Part shown: one piece after another, positions 42,431 through 52,908 of the stretch
How positions within the stretch are numbered: position 1 is the first letter of the stretch
Layout of the letters: each line of letters opens with the position of its first letter
Assembly (NCBI RefSeq): GCF_003252795.1
Contig: NZ_QEPQ01000006.1
Coordinates: 35,838 to 99,837, forward strand
From: Haemophilus parainfluenzae
GTDB taxonomy: Bacteria; Pseudomonadota; Gammaproteobacteria; Enterobacterales; Pasteurellaceae
Direction: 5' to 3'
Length of the DNA stretch: 64,000 nucleotides
Program-made: the position numbers and the translations under genes
Notes under the pieces: model-generated
Told to the model about the DNA's origin: nothing
What the model saw: only the letters and a program-made list of their open reading frames with translations
The model's database searches: none

Positions 42431-43870
42431 ATGTTTGGACCATTTAAACCCGCTCCGCATATTGCGGAACTTCCAGCGGAGAAAATTGATTCCACGTATA
42501 AACGCTTACGTTGGCAAGTGTTTGCAGGAATCTTCTTTGGTTATGCCGCTTACTATTTTGTACGTGCAAACTTTGACTTGGCACAACCTGGTTTAATTCA
42601 AGCCGGCTTGTACTCAAAAGCGGAATTAGGTGTTATCGGCTCAGCTGCCGGTCTTGCCTATGGTTTATCTAAGTTCGTAATGGCAGGTATGTCTGACCGT
42701 TCGAACCCTCGTGTATTCTTACCATTTGGTTTATTGCTTTCTGGTCTTTGTATGACCATGATGGGTTTATTCCCATGGGCAACTTCAGGCATTGCCATCA
42801 TGTGGGTAATGATCTTCTTAAATGGTTGGTTCCAAGGTATGGGTTGGCCTCCATGTGGTCGTACAATGGTACACTGGTGGTCTAAATCAGAACGCGGTAC
42901 TATCGTATCTATCTGGAATACCGCGCACAACATCGGTGGTATGATGCCGGGTGCAATGGTGCTATTAGCAAGTGCCGTATTCTTCAGCACCCATGGTATC
43001 GAAGCACAAGCAAAAGATATTTGGCAACAATCCCTCTACTATCCGGGTATTGCGGCAATGCTCTGTGCAATTCCAGTTTACTTCGTGATGCGTGATACTC
43101 CACAATCTTGTGGTTTACCATCAATCGAAAAATGGCGTAATGACTACCCAGATGACTATAACGAAAAAACTTACGAAAACGATTTAAGCACAAAAGAAAT
43201 CTTCGTCACTTATGTATTGAAAAACAAATTGTTATGGTACATCGCGATTGCTAACGTATTCGTATACTTAATCCGCTACGGCGTATTGAAATGGTCTCCG
43301 GTTTACTTAAGTGAAGTAAAACACTTCAACATCAAAGGTACCGCATGGGCTTACACAATCTATGAATTAGCAGCAGTTCCAGGTACATTATTATGTGGTT
43401 GGGTATCAGATAAAGTCTTCAAAGGTAAACGTGGTTTAACCGGTTTCATCTTCATGATCTTAACTACAGCAGCAGTTGTAGCATACTGGATGAACCCAGC
43501 TACACCTGAAGCAGAGCTTGCAAACTACTCTGCTTGGTATGAAAACCCATATCAATTAACTGACTTCGTATTAATGACCTTAATCGGTTTCTTAATCTAC
43601 GGTCCTGTAATGTTAATCGGCTTACACGCTCTTGAGCTTGCACCGAAAAAAGCAGCAGGTACAGCAGCAGGTTTCACCGGTTTATTCGGTTACTTAGGTG
43701 GTACAGTGTCAGCTTCAGCTGTTATCGGTTGGGCAGCACAACACTACGGTTGGGACGGCGGTTTCTACGTCATGATCGGTGGTGGTGTCTTAGCGGTGTT
43801 ATTACTCTTCATCGTAATGGTTGAAGAAGGTAAACACAAAGCGAAATTAGGCGATACCTACGGTAAATAA
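42431..43870 (+). CDS. glpT: Glycerol-3-phosphate:phosphate antiporter GlpT
   Basis: Inner-membrane MFS antiporter that imports G3P in exchange for phosphate. The 479 residues have twelve hydrophobic segments, [19 protein letters not shown] near TM1, the OPA-family signature [20 protein letters not shown] and [16 protein letters not shown]. It is divergent from glpABC and upstream of glpQ. RBS GGAGAGAAATT precedes the ATG. GlpT is also the route of entry for fosfomycin in other species. Confidence 0.97.
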   Translation: MFGPFKPAPHIAELPAEKIDSTYKRLRWQVFAGIFFGYAAYYFVRANFDLAQPGLIQAGLYSKAELGVIGSAAGLAYGLSKFVMAGMSDRSNPRVFLPFGLLLSGLCMTMMGLFPWATSGIAIMWVMIFLNGWFQGMGWPPCGRTMVHWWSKSERGTIVSIWNTAHNIGGMMPGAMVLLASAVFFSTHGIEAQAKDIWQQSLYYPGIAAMLCAIPVYFVMRDTPQSCGLPSIEKWRNDYPDDYNEKTYENDLSTKEIFVTYVLKNKLLWYIAIANVFVYLIRYGVLKWSPVYLSEVKHFNIKGTAWAYTIYELAAVPGTLLCGWVSDKVFKGKRGLTGFIFMILTTAAVVAYWMNPATPEAELANYSAWYENPYQLTDFVLMTLIGFLIYGPVMLIGLHALELAPKKAAGTAAGFTGLFGYLGGTVSASAVIGWAAQHYGWDGGFYVMIGGGVLAVLLLFIVMVEEGKHKAKLGDTYGK

Positions 43871-43880
43871 TCTATAAATT

Positions 43881-43914
43881 AAAGGCGACAGGCGAAGGCT
43901 TGCCGCCTTTTTTA
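43881..43914 (+). terminator. Terminator after glpT
   Basis: AAAGGCG (43881-43887) and CGCCTTT (43904-43910) form the outer stem, followed by T. Some read-through to the glpQ side is likely. Confidence 0.75.
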
Positions 43915-43964
43915 TTACAAAAAACAACTGAATTTTTAACCGCACTTTAAAAGGAGATAATGTG

Positions 43965-44876
43965 ATGAAATTGAATAAATTAACCATTATGTTAGGCGCG
44001 GCAGTTATGGCAAATGCAGCATTAGCAAATCAAACTTGTGAAGCGCCCTATCGTTCAGCACTCCCCGCTTATACGTATAAATTAGACAAAGTGTTAGAAG
44101 TCAATGGACGTCAAGGTATTACCACTGATGGCAAATATTTATATGTATCGGGCAGTAAAACGCTCGCCAAATACGATATGGATGGAAAACTAATTAAAGA
44201 AAATAAAGATCCTTTTGTCGGCTACCAAAAGGAAGCCAATCACATTGGCGACATTGATATCTACAACAATGAACTTTATGTTTCCTCCGAATGGTTTGAT
44301 GCCGGCGTAGGTAAAAATATTCAAATTGCGATTCACGATCCCGAAACCCTCGCATTAAAAAGATCAGTTGATTTTAATCCTGAGTCAGGTCAAGTCGAAG
44401 TTTCTGGCATCACCGTAGATACCGTTCATAATTCCGTTTGGATGGCATCTTGGGTAGGTGAAGAAAGCGGCCGTTATTTATATGAATATGATCTTTCAAC
44501 CGGTAAATATAAACGTAAAGTGCATTTACAACCTGTTCCACAATGGATTCAAGGTGTTTATGCCTATAACGGTGATCTCTATGTCACATCTGATGATGGT
44601 ACGGCAGATGAAAAGGAACCCGATCATATTTATCGTGTAGAAATTTCAGATAAAAATAATGAAGCTCGCGTTGTTTTAGAAAAAACATTGAATGACATTC
44701 GAGATGTCGGCGAAGTCGAAGGCTTGAATGTGAATCCGAAAACGAAACAACTACTTGTCCATGCAAACCGAGGCAAACAAATTGTGTTAGGGATGCCAAA
44801 AGGATTTTATCCAGGATATGACCGTGAAATTAGTGAAATCTATTTTTACGACATGAAACCAAGATGTAATAAGTAA
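43965..44876 (+). CDS. Secreted beta-propeller-like protein of unknown function in the glpT-glpQ cluster
   Basis: A 303-residue exported protein with a signal peptide (LTIMLGAAVMANAALA, cleavage about residue 22) and one Cys near each end (CEAPYRS, RCNK), a likely disulfide. Repeated blade-like strands (GRQGITTDGKYLYVSGSKTL, IGDIDIYNNELYVSSEWFD, QGVYAYNGDLYVTSDDG) suggest a beta-propeller. AAGGAGAT is 7 bp before the ATG at 43965; a GTG one codon earlier is possible. It lies 17 bp before glpQ, so it is probably in the same operon and may act on or bind a phosphodiester substrate. Family unclear. Confidence 0.8.
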   Translation: MKLNKLTIMLGAAVMANAALANQTCEAPYRSALPAYTYKLDKVLEVNGRQGITTDGKYLYVSGSKTLAKYDMDGKLIKENKDPFVGYQKEANHIGDIDIYNNELYVSSEWFDAGVGKNIQIAIHDPETLALKRSVDFNPESGQVEVSGITVDTVHNSVWMASWVGEESGRYLYEYDLSTGKYKRKVHLQPVPQWIQGVYAYNGDLYVTSDDGTADEKEPDHIYRVEISDKNNEARVVLEKTLNDIRDVGEVEGLNVNPKTKQLLVHANRGKQIVLGMPKGFYPGYDREISEIYFYDMKPRCNK

Positions 44877-44893
44877 ATCAAGGAGAACACACC

Positions 44894-45979
44894 ATGAAAC
44901 TCAAAACTTTAGCGCTTTCTTTATTAGCTGCAGGCGTACTTGCAGGATGTAGCGCTCACTCTTCTGTGGACACTATGAAATCAGACAAAATTATCATTGC
45001 TCACCGTGGTGCAAGTGGTTACTTACCAGAGCATACACTTGAGTCTAAAGCGCTTGCATTTGCACAACATGCAGACTACTTAGAACAAGACTTAGCGATG
45101 ACAAAAGACGGCCGTTTAGTGGTTATCCATGACCACTTCTTAGATGGTTTAACTGACGTGGCGAAAAAATTCCCAAATCGTCATCGTAAAGATGGTCGTT
45201 ACTATGTCATCGACTTCACCTTAAAAGAAATTCAAAGTTTAAATATGACTGAAAACTTTGAAACTAAAGACGGTAAACAAGTTGCAGTATATCCGGGCCG
45301 TTTCCCACTTTGGAAATCACACTTCAAAATCCATACTTTTGAAGATGAGTTAGAATTTATCCAAGGTTTAGAAAAATCTACCGGTAAAAAAGTGGGTATC
45401 TATCCTGAAATCAAAGCGCCTTGGTTCCACCACCAAAATGGCAAAGACATTGCAGTTGAAACCCTTAAAGTGTTGAAAAAATACGGTTACGATAAGAAAT
45501 CTGACATGGTTTACTTACAAACCTTTGACTTCAATGAGTTAAAACGTATCAAAAACGAATTGCTACCAAAAATGGGCATGGATTTAAAACTTGTTCAATT
45601 AGTGGCATACACCGACTGGCATGAAACTGAAGAAAAAGATGCGAAAGGCAAATGGGTGAACTACGATTACGATTGGATGTTCAAACCGGGGGCAATGGCG
45701 GAAGTCGTGAAATATGCTGATGGTGTTGGTCCAGGCTGGTACATGTTAGTGGATAAAGAAAAATCTAAACCAGGCAACATCGTGTACACTCCATTAGTGA
45801 AAGAACTCGCACAATACAAAGTGGAATTACACCCATACACCGTGCGTAAAGATGCTTTACCTGAATTCTTCATTGACGTAAATCAAATGTACGATGCATT
45901 ATTGAATAAATCTGGTGCAACCGGTGTATTCACCGACTTCCCAGATACTGGCGTTGAGTTTTTGAAAAAACAAAAATAA
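44894..45979 (+). CDS. glpQ: Glycerophosphodiester phosphodiesterase GlpQ (protein D homologue)
   Basis: Outer-membrane lipoprotein that hydrolyses glycerophosphodiesters to G3P plus alcohol such as choline. The 361 residues begin with a lipoprotein signal (lipobox LAGC, Cys19) and the GDPD motifs IIAHRGASGYLPEHTLES and LAMTKDGRLVVIHDHFLDG. It closely resembles H. influenzae protein D (Hpd), the surface antigen used as a vaccine carrier that supplies choline for LPS phosphorylcholine. With GlpT and GlpABC it forms a scavenging route. Confidence 0.97.
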   Translation: MKLKTLALSLLAAGVLAGCSAHSSVDTMKSDKIIIAHRGASGYLPEHTLESKALAFAQHADYLEQDLAMTKDGRLVVIHDHFLDGLTDVAKKFPNRHRKDGRYYVIDFTLKEIQSLNMTENFETKDGKQVAVYPGRFPLWKSHFKIHTFEDELEFIQGLEKSTGKKVGIYPEIKAPWFHHQNGKDIAVETLKVLKKYGYDKKSDMVYLQTFDFNELKRIKNELLPKMGMDLKLVQLVAYTDWHETEEKDAKGKWVNYDYDWMFKPGAMAEVVKYADGVGPGWYMLVDKEKSKPGNIVYTPLVKELAQYKVELHPYTVRKDALPEFFIDVNQMYDALLNKSGATGVFTDFPDTGVEFLKKQK

Positions 45980-45997
45980 TACGTAAGTAAAGTAAAT

Positions 45998-46040
45998 AAA
46001 AAGAGCGGTCAAAATTTGTTATGATTTTTGACCGCTTTTT
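45998..46040. terminator. Terminator after glpQ
   Basis: AAAAGAGCGGTCAAAA faces TTTTTGACCGCTTTTT, a long stem with one mismatch and the AAGAGCGGT variant of the USS. It also ends the convergent 46114 region. Confidence 0.85.
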
Positions 46041-46113
46041 CATTTATAAAGTTAAATAGATCACTTTCCAATAATTTTATAAAGTAGATATCATAATTAC
46101 AATTAGCTAAATT

Positions 46114-46968
46114 TTACTTAAACAATTCTATTAAATCCAACAAACTAATTAATATAGCAAATATTGTAAACCTCATATTCCATTTCTCTTGTTTTTCATG
46201 TGCTAATTTCTCTATTTCTTTCCGCTTTTTATCCTCATCCAAATTCAAGATGTAATGCACACTAGATAACTGCTCCAACAACTCATCTGAGTTTTGATTT
46301 ATGTCAAAAATATTATCCAAGTACTTCCATGTTTCAATCAAACTAATATTTTTCATAACAACTGGCTGATGGAATAAAAATACCGCCTTAAACTTTGTAG
46401 CCTCTATATATAGCTGTCTTAACTTATCAACATCATCCTGACAACAAATACTCTCAGAAAGCCTATTGCTTATATTTTCAATAGCCCCCAAATAAGCATG
46501 AGCCAACGCTAACAGAATAAGTCTCCGTTTAAAATTATATTCTTGCTCTGGTATTCGAGAATAGAATCCCATTCCTCTGCCATCAATATGCTCATAATGA
46601 GATGGATACTCTATAAAATCATTTTTCTTTATGGCTTTTGACTTTCTTATCTCTAAAGAGATTTCTTCTGCAATAGCATCATTGAAAAAAGAATCATCAA
46701 TAATTAATTTTGAAACTGATAAAATAGAATATTTCTTATAATCTAATTCTATTTTTGAAAAATCAACAAATATACTTTGTTCATATTTTTCACCAATAAA
46801 AAACATTAATAACCAATTTCCATTTTTATCTTCATAAAACTTATTATTAGATAATAGAACAGAACGTAAAAAGAGAATATTACTATTGTTAATCTTTAAC
46901 TCACACAATTCATTGGCATCTGGGTATTCAGTTATCTTATATATTTTAGCTGTAATGCTTTTTTTCAT
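46114..46968 (-). CDS. AT-rich orphan gene, C-terminally membrane-anchored protein
   Basis: A 284-residue protein (MKKSITAKIYKITEYPDANE). There is no signal peptide, a mixed N-terminal half, a helical middle (RRLILLALAHAYLGAIENIS), and a single C-terminal hydrophobic segment (MRFTIFAILISLLDLIELF, about 265-283) after a Lys/Glu-rich helix, giving a tail-anchored topology. The base composition is clearly more AT-rich than glpQ and purL around it, which suggests recent transfer. It has its own terminators on either side. No family recognised; tail-anchored proteins with large cytosolic domains include some defence and immunity proteins. Confidence 0.65.
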   Translation of the reverse strand: MKKSITAKIYKITEYPDANELCELKINNSNILFLRSVLLSNNKFYEDKNGNWLLMFFIGEKYEQSIFVDFSKIELDYKKYSILSVSKLIIDDSFFNDAIAEEISLEIRKSKAIKKNDFIEYPSHYEHIDGRGMGFYSRIPEQEYNFKRRLILLALAHAYLGAIENISNRLSESICCQDDVDKLRQLYIEATKFKAVFLFHQPVVMKNISLIETWKYLDNIFDINQNSDELLEQLSSVHYILNLDEDKKRKEIEKLAHEKQEKWNMRFTIFAILISLLDLIELFK

Positions 46969-47117
46969 GATGTAATCACCTTAATAAACTAATATTATTT
47001 CCAGAATTGGTTAGGTACCATTAATTTTTCTAAATGTGCGGTGTGCAGGTTCTTGATATCGTGTCATCAAGATTGACACATGAACATTATTTACCCATCT
47101 CTTTTTATGTCTAAGTA

Positions 47118-47150
47118 AAAAGGCTTGCTATTTATCTCAGCAAGCCTTTT
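47118..47150 (-). terminator. Terminator after the rclC-like gene
   Basis: AAAAGGCTTGCT and AGCAAGCCTTTT form a 12-bp stem with a 9-nt loop, T-rich on the minus side. Confidence 0.9.
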
Positions 47151-47162
47151 ACAACACAACAA

Positions 47163-47792
47163 TTAAGCAAATTGATTTTTATTATTTAAATAGCGTTTCG
47201 CACATTCTGCTGCAGCAACTAAGCCACCTGCCATCATAATAATATCTTTAATCACAAGTCGGCCAGCACCTGAGAGATATGGGAAGCCATAATTAGGTGT
47301 TGGGAAGTCCCCACCTAAATTTGGCACCCAGGTTTCTGGCGTAAATATCAGGAACGACAGCGTGACTATCGACATACCAAAGGTGAGTAAGCCTCCGAAT
47401 AAACCTAATGTTGGAGACCAAATCCCCGCTAATACTAAAATACCAATTGTCACAATGATTGCGCCAATAATATAAGAAGCCGTATAGGTGCCGTTAGCTT
47501 TATGCCATTCGATATTTTTTGCGACCATTTTGCCTTCAGGGTTTTTATATAAGGTATATTCTTTTACTAAAACACCCTTATCATTTGTCACTTCATTTGC
47601 ACCGTTTTTGTAAAGGAAACTTAAGAAAGGACTATTTGACACAAAGTGTGCAATACCATCTGCCTCATATTGGCAAACTTTTAAACCTCCAATCCAAACC
47701 ATCACAACACAAATCGCAATGCGGATAAAGTTAATAAATTGACGTTGCAATGGCGCAACAATATTAGCTAGCAATGTAACTAATGCACTCAT
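47163..47792 (-). CDS. rclC: RclC/YkgB-family inner-membrane protein (DUF417)
   Basis: A 209-residue membrane protein with about four segments. The motifs VVMVWIGGLKVCQYEADGI, FVSNSPFLSFLY, LVTLSFLIFTPETWVPNLGG and GFPYLSGAGRLVIKD follow E. coli RclC (YkgB), part of the reactive-chlorine-species response. In E. coli rclABC is run by RclR; here no rclA, rclB or rclR is adjacent. The ATG at 47792 has GAGGAGTTCTAC upstream. A perfect 10-bp inverted repeat (47874-47898) about 82 bp upstream is a candidate operator. Biochemical role unknown. Confidence 0.88.
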   Translation of the reverse strand: MSALVTLLANIVAPLQRQFINFIRIAICVVMVWIGGLKVCQYEADGIAHFVSNSPFLSFLYKNGANEVTNDKGVLVKEYTLYKNPEGKMVAKNIEWHKANGTYTASYIIGAIIVTIGILVLAGIWSPTLGLFGGLLTFGMSIVTLSFLIFTPETWVPNLGGDFPTPNYGFPYLSGAGRLVIKDIIMMAGGLVAAAECAKRYLNNKNQFA

Positions 47793-47873
47793 GTAGAACT
47801 CCTCATATAGTTCAATTGATATTACAGGCATAATGCCCAAGAATTTTTATATAAAATATTTATATAAATCATT

Positions 47874-47898
47874 AACAATATTACTCACTAATATTGTT
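47874..47898. promoter_or_regulatory. Perfect inverted repeat, candidate operator of the rclC-like gene
   Basis: AACAATATTA and TAATATTGTT are exact inverted copies separated by CTCAC. It lies 82-106 bp upstream of the rclC ATG. It has no T-run and low GC, which fits a regulator site better than a terminator. Confidence 0.5.
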
Positions 47899-47934
47899 GG
47901 TATTTTTTTATTGATCAGATTTATGCAATAAAAA

Positions 47935-47962
47935 AAGAGATACCAATTTCTTAGTATCTCTT
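47935..47962 (-). terminator. Terminator after purL
   Basis: On the minus strand AAGAGATAC and GTATCTCTT form a 9-bp stem with a 10-nt loop, followed by TTTTTT. Confidence 0.85.
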
Positions 47963-47995
47963 ATTTTTAATTAATTTTCCGTGATCGATTTCACA

Positions 47996-50900
47996 TTATT
48001 TGAAATTCACTCTCGCATTTCTAAAAATTCTCATCCATGCGCCATCTTCAGACCAATCTTCTGGATACCATGAGTTGCTCACGGCACGGAATACACGTTC
48101 TGGGTGTGGCATCATCGCGGCAATACGACCGTCCACGTTAGAAATTGCGGTAATACCTAATGCCGAACCGTTCGGGTTAGCCGGATAGGTTTCAGTCACG
48201 TTTAAATGGCTGTCGATATACTGCGCCACAATCAAGTTTTGCGCTTGAAGTGCGGTCAAATTCTCAGGTGTTTTGAATTCTACACGACCTTCACCATGAG
48301 AAACCGCAATCGGCATATGTGAACCTGCCATGCCTTTAAACCACAATGAGTTGGTGTCGTTGATTTTCACCATCGCAGCACGCGCTTCAAAACGTTCTGA
48401 TTTATTACGCACGAAACGTGGCCAGTTTTCTGCACCTGGGATGATTTCCGCGAGGGTGGAGATAAGTTGACAGCCGTTACATACACCTAATGAAAGGGTG
48501 TTTTCATTGGCGAAGAATTGGCTGAATTGATCGCGTAATTGTGGGTTAAATAAAATGGATTTCGCCCAGCCACCAGCTGCACCTAATACGTCACCGTAAG
48601 AGAAGCCACCACAGGCCACCATCGCATTAAAGTCGTTTAAGTTGTAACGACCTGCCATTAAATCACTCATGTGAACATCAATCGCTGCAAAGCCTGCACG
48701 GTCAAAAGCCGCTGCCATTTCAACGTGGCTGTTTACGCCTTGTTCACGCAATACGGCTACTTTTGGTTTCACGCCTTTGCTGATGTAAGGCGCAGCAATA
48801 TCTTCATTCACATCATAGGTTAAGTGAGCAGATAAACCTTTATTATCTGTTGCTTTTTTCGCTTCAAATTCTTGGTCAGCACATTCTGGGTTATCGCGTA
48901 AGCGTTGCATTTGGTGAGTGAGTTCTGCCCAAATACCGCGTAATTCAGAGCGTTTTTCGCTTAATAGTTTTTTGCTACCGCGCGTGATTTCAAAACGATC
49001 TTCTGTGGTGACAGAACCTAATTCATAAGTTAAGCCAAGCAAGTCATGGGCTTTTAATACCTCACGCACTGCGCTTAATTCGTTTTCAGAGACTTGAATC
49101 ACTGCGCCCAATTCTTCATTGAATAACACGGCTAAATCATTGTCGCCTAATGCAGAAATATCCACATCCACGCCACAGTTACCCGCAAATGCCATTTCTG
49201 CAAGTGTGGTAATTAAACCACCATCTGAACGGTCGTGGTAAGCCAATAATTTACGCTCTGCCACTAATGCTTGCATTGCATCGAAGAAGTTTTTCAATGT
49301 GGCGACATTTACCACATCGGCAGGTTTGTCACCTAATTGTTTATACACTTGCGCAAGTGCGGTCGCACCTAAGCGATTTTTTCTTTCGCCTAAATCAATC
49401 AACAATAAACGGCTTGCGCCTTTGTCTGTGCGTAATTGAGGTGTCACGGTTTTGCGGACATCTTCCACGCGCGCAAAAGATGAAATCACTAAAGAAAGCG
49501 GAGCGGTTACTGATTTTTTCTCGCCATTTTCTTCCCAGGTGGTTTTCATCGACATGGAGTCTTTACCCACTGGAATGGTAATACCTAACGCAGGGCAAAG
49601 TTCTTCACCCACTGCTTTCACTGCTTCATATAAGCCAGCGTCTTCCCCCCCATGACCTGCTGCAGACATCCAGTTTGCAGAAAGTTTGATGCGTTTAATA
49701 TCGCCAATGTTGGTGCCTGCAATATTGGTGATAGACTCAGCCACCGCTAAACGTGCAGAAGCCCCGAAGTCTAATAATGCCACTGGTGCACGCTCGCCCA
49801 TTGCCATGGCTTCTCCGTGATAGCTATCTAATGAAGCGGTTGTGACAGCCACATCAGACACCGGAATTTGCCATGGGCCGACCATTTGATCGCGTGCCAC
49901 CATACCGGTTACCGAACGGTCACCAATGGTGATTAAGAACGTTTTTTCAGCCACCACCGGTAAACGTAATACGCGATGGAAGGCTTCTTTTAATTGAATA
50001 TTTTCCGTTGCAAGCGGTCGATTTTCGACAGTTTTTGACGAAACCTCGCGCGTCATTTTCGGGGTTTTGCCTAATAACACATTCATTGGCAAATCAATTG
50101 GGTTATTGTCGAAATGACTATCGTGCAAGGTTAAATGTTTCTCTTCCGTTGCCTCGCCAATGACCGCAAACGGCGCACGCTCGCGTTCACAAAGTGCGGT
50201 AAATAATTCGAGTTTTTCTGGTGCAACCGCTAAGACATAACGCTCTTGCGATTCATTACACCAAATTTCCAATGGTGACATCCCTTTTTCATCGCAAAGG
50301 ATGGAACGCAAATCAAACTTACCACCACGTTCGCCATCGTGCACCAATTCAGGCATCGCGTTTGATAAACCACCTGCGCCTACATCGTGAATAAAGAGAA
50401 TTGGGTTTTCTTCGCCTAATTGCCAGCAACGGTCAATCACCTCTTGGCAACGGCGTTCCATTTCTGGGTTTTCACGTTGAACGGAAGCAAAATCTAAATC
50501 TTCTTTTGATTTACCGCTGTCCATCGAAGAAGCAGCACCACCGCCTAAACCGATGTTCATCGCTGGGCCACCTAATACGATCAATTTTGCACCGACTGGA
50601 ATTTCACCTTTTTGAACGTGTTCGCCACGAATATTACCGATACCGCCGGCTAACATAATCGGTTTGTGATAACCACGCACTTCTTCACCGTTGAAGCTGT
50701 TGACTTTCTCTTCATAGGTACGGAAATAACCTAATAACGCAGGACGACCAAATTCGTTGTTAAATGCTGCGCCACCTAATGGGCCTTCAATCATAATATC
50801 TAAGGCTGAAGCAATACGGTTTGGTTTAGAAAGTGGATTTTCCCAAGGTTGTTCAAAGTTTGGAATGACAAGGTTAGATACGGAGAAACCGGTTAAACCT

Positions 50901-51889
50901 GCTTTTGGTTTGGCACCTCGACCCGTTGCACCTTCATCACGAATCTCACCGCCTGAACCTGTTGCAGCACCTGGGAATGGCGAAATTGCGGTTGGGTGGT
51001 TGTGGGTTTCCACTTTCATTAAGATATGCGCATCTTCATTGTGATAGCGATATTGTCCATCTTGGTCGGCAAAGAAACGGCCGACTTTTGAACCTTCCAT
51101 TACTGCAGCATTATCTTTATAAGCTGAAAGCACGAAATCAGGGGTTTTCTCAAAGGTATTTTTAATCATCTTAAACAGGGATTTATCCTGTTTTTTGCCA
51201 TCGATAATCCAATCGGCATTAAAGATTTTATGACGACAGTGCTCAGAGTTGGCTTGCGCGAACATATAGAGTTCAATATCGTGCGGATTTCGCCCTAATT
51301 GGGTGAAATTTTCCACCAAATAATCAATTTCATCCTCTGCCAGTGCCAAGCCTAATTCTACGTTGGCAGTGACTAAGGCTTCGCGTCCGCCTTTTAAAAT
51401 ATCCACGGTTTTGAACGGTTTCGGATCTTGATGGCGGAATAAGATCTCCGCATCTTGCGGATTGCGCACCACGGTTTCCATCATTCGGTCGTGTAAAAGT
51501 GCGGTCAATTTTTCTGTTGTTTTTTCATCAAGCGGTTGGCTTAACTCAAAATAATACGCCAAACCACGCTCAATACGCTCTACTTCATTTAAACCGCAGT
51601 TATGTGCAATATCCGTCGCTTTAGAAGACCAAGAAGAAATCGTGCCAACGCGAGGAATCACGATAAAGGTTTCGCCTTTGGCATCATGCTCTGCCAAAGT
51701 TGGGCCGTAATGTAACAACGCTTTTAATTTTGCTTCCTGCTCGCTAACAAGCGGTCGATTTAATTCCACAAAATGCAAATATTCCGCATAAACCGATTTT
51801 ACCGGTAATTGATTTTGTTGGAATTTTTGCATTAAACCTTGAATACGGAATTCAGAAAGGGCGGGTGAGCCACGAAAAGTTTGAAACAT
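47996..51889 (-). CDS. purL: Phosphoribosylformylglycinamidine synthase PurL
   Basis: Large single-chain FGAM synthase that converts FGAR, glutamine and ATP to FGAM. The 1297 residues have the N-terminal domain ([20 protein letters not shown]), AIR-synthase-like halves ([31 protein letters not shown]) and a C-terminal glutaminase with nucleophile Cys in [11 protein letters not shown] and catalytic His-Glu in MMPHPERVF. The ATG at 51889 matches the family and has AAAGGTACCCGT upstream. The gene holds several USS cores plus Actinobacillus-type ACAAGCGGTC copies. Confidence 0.98.
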   Translation of the reverse strand: MFQTFRGSPALSEFRIQGLMQKFQQNQLPVKSVYAEYLHFVELNRPLVSEQEAKLKALLHYGPTLAEHDAKGETFIVIPRVGTISSWSSKATDIAHNCGLNEVERIERGLAYYFELSQPLDEKTTEKLTALLHDRMMETVVRNPQDAEILFRHQDPKPFKTVDILKGGREALVTANVELGLALAEDEIDYLVENFTQLGRNPHDIELYMFAQANSEHCRHKIFNADWIIDGKKQDKSLFKMIKNTFEKTPDFVLSAYKDNAAVMEGSKVGRFFADQDGQYRYHNEDAHILMKVETHNHPTAISPFPGAATGSGGEIRDEGATGRGAKPKAGLTGFSVSNLVIPNFEQPWENPLSKPNRIASALDIMIEGPLGGAAFNNEFGRPALLGYFRTYEEKVNSFNGEEVRGYHKPIMLAGGIGNIRGEHVQKGEIPVGAKLIVLGGPAMNIGLGGGAASSMDSGKSKEDLDFASVQRENPEMERRCQEVIDRCWQLGEENPILFIHDVGAGGLSNAMPELVHDGERGGKFDLRSILCDEKGMSPLEIWCNESQERYVLAVAPEKLELFTALCERERAPFAVIGEATEEKHLTLHDSHFDNNPIDLPMNVLLGKTPKMTREVSSKTVENRPLATENIQLKEAFHRVLRLPVVAEKTFLITIGDRSVTGMVARDQMVGPWQIPVSDVAVTTASLDSYHGEAMAMGERAPVALLDFGASARLAVAESITNIAGTNIGDIKRIKLSANWMSAAGHGGEDAGLYEAVKAVGEELCPALGITIPVGKDSMSMKTTWEENGEKKSVTAPLSLVISSFARVEDVRKTVTPQLRTDKGASRLLLIDLGERKNRLGATALAQVYKQLGDKPADVVNVATLKNFFDAMQALVAERKLLAYHDRSDGGLITTLAEMAFAGNCGVDVDISALGDNDLAVLFNEELGAVIQVSENELSAVREVLKAHDLLGLTYELGSVTTEDRFEITRGSKKLLSEKRSELRGIWAELTHQMQRLRDNPECADQEFEAKKATDNKGLSAHLTYDVNEDIAAPYISKGVKPKVAVLREQGVNSHVEMAAAFDRAGFAAIDVHMSDLMAGRYNLNDFNAMVACGGFSYGDVLGAAGGWAKSILFNPQLRDQFSQFFANENTLSLGVCNGCQLISTLAEIIPGAENWPRFVRNKSERFEARAAMVKINDTNSLWFKGMAGSHMPIAVSHGEGRVEFKTPENLTALQAQNLIVAQYIDSHLNVTETYPANPNGSALGITAISNVDGRIAAMMPHPERVFRAVSNSWYPEDWSEDGAWMRIFRNARVNFK

Positions 51890-52064
51890 ACGGGTACCTT
51901 TGAGTTGTGTTTGAGATGAAAATCGCGAGCTATTATAAAGGAAAATACGCCAAAACGAAAACGTTTGCGTCAATCATTTTCAAATGATTTTAAGTAGGAG
52001 AAAGCATATAATCAGCAAGCAATTCAAAACAATCTGAAAACTAACCGCACTTTGGGGCGTCACT

Positions 52065-52862
52065 ATGATCATCAACGACATCAATTTCAACGATCTCTAT
52101 CAACAACATCTAAAATCCTGTAATCACTATAATCTTCCACCAACAAAGTGGGATAAAAAAGCCCCTAAAATGGCTGAGAATTTAGTGGGTAAACCAAGCC
52201 GTTATAACGAGACGTTGCTTAAAGCCATGAATGTACAACCCAATGAAACGGTGCTAGATATTGGTTGTGGCCCCGGCACGTTTGTGATTCCTTTAGCCCA
52301 ACAATGCCAAGCTGTGTATGCTCTCGATTACAGCCAAGGGATGTTGGATATGGTGCAACAATACAAAGAAAATCATCAACTGAATAATATTACCCTTCTG
52401 CATAAATCATGGTCGGATAACTGGGATGATGTGCCTCAAGCCGATGTAATACTCGCCTCTCGCTCGACGCTTGTGGATGATTTGGATGATATGATTGAAA
52501 AGCTGCAAATCAAGGCTAAAAAACGCGTTTTTTTAACCTCAGTGACCCAACGCCATTTTCTCGATGAAGGCGTATTTGAAGCCATTGGCCGTGATGACGT
52601 GGGCTTTCCGACTTATATTTATTTAGTTAATCGCCTTTACCAAAAAGGTATTCACGCGAATGTGCGTTTTATTGAAACCGAATCCGGTCATTTCCAAGGT
52701 GAAACCTTTGAGGATTTATTAAATTCCGTGGAATTTTCTCTCGGTGCTCTCACCGAAAAAGAAAAACAAAATTTAGCGCAATTCTATCAGCAAAAACAAA
52801 TAAACAATGAACCGATCAAACACGGACAACGTAAATGGGCGTTGATTTGGTGGGAGGTTTAA
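52065..52862 (+). CDS. Class I SAM-dependent methyltransferase of unknown substrate
   Basis: A 265-residue cytosolic protein with the Rossmann SAM-binding motif VLDIGCGPGTFVIPLA (about 64-79), motif II ALDYSQGMLDMVQ and a post-motif region ASRSTLVDDLDDM. The N-terminus carries NLPPTKWDKKAPKMAENLVG, seen in a conserved group of Pasteurellaceae methyltransferases. A USS is in the leader just before the ATG. No neighbour reveals the substrate: purL is divergent and gph-rpe convergent. Confidence 0.82.
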   Translation: MIINDINFNDLYQQHLKSCNHYNLPPTKWDKKAPKMAENLVGKPSRYNETLLKAMNVQPNETVLDIGCGPGTFVIPLAQQCQAVYALDYSQGMLDMVQQYKENHQLNNITLLHKSWSDNWDDVPQADVILASRSTLVDDLDDMIEKLQIKAKKRVFLTSVTQRHFLDEGVFEAIGRDDVGFPTYIYLVNRLYQKGIHANVRFIETESGHFQGETFEDLLNSVEFSLGALTEKEKQNLAQFYQQKQINNEPIKHGQRKWALIWWEV

Positions 52863-52865
52863 GAA

Positions 52866-52893
52866 AAAGTGCGGTCATTTTTAACCGCACTTT
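52866..52893. terminator. USS-pair terminator between the methyltransferase and gph
   Basis: AAAGTGCGGT (52866-52875) and ACCGCACTTT (52884-52893) with an 8-nt loop, between convergent genes. Confidence 0.85.
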
Positions 52894-52908
52894 ACACTTT
52901 AAGATAGA

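Noticed and set aside
51890..52064. Purine riboswitch before purL
   Set aside because: The upstream region is short and shows no purine-aptamer core or paired loops.
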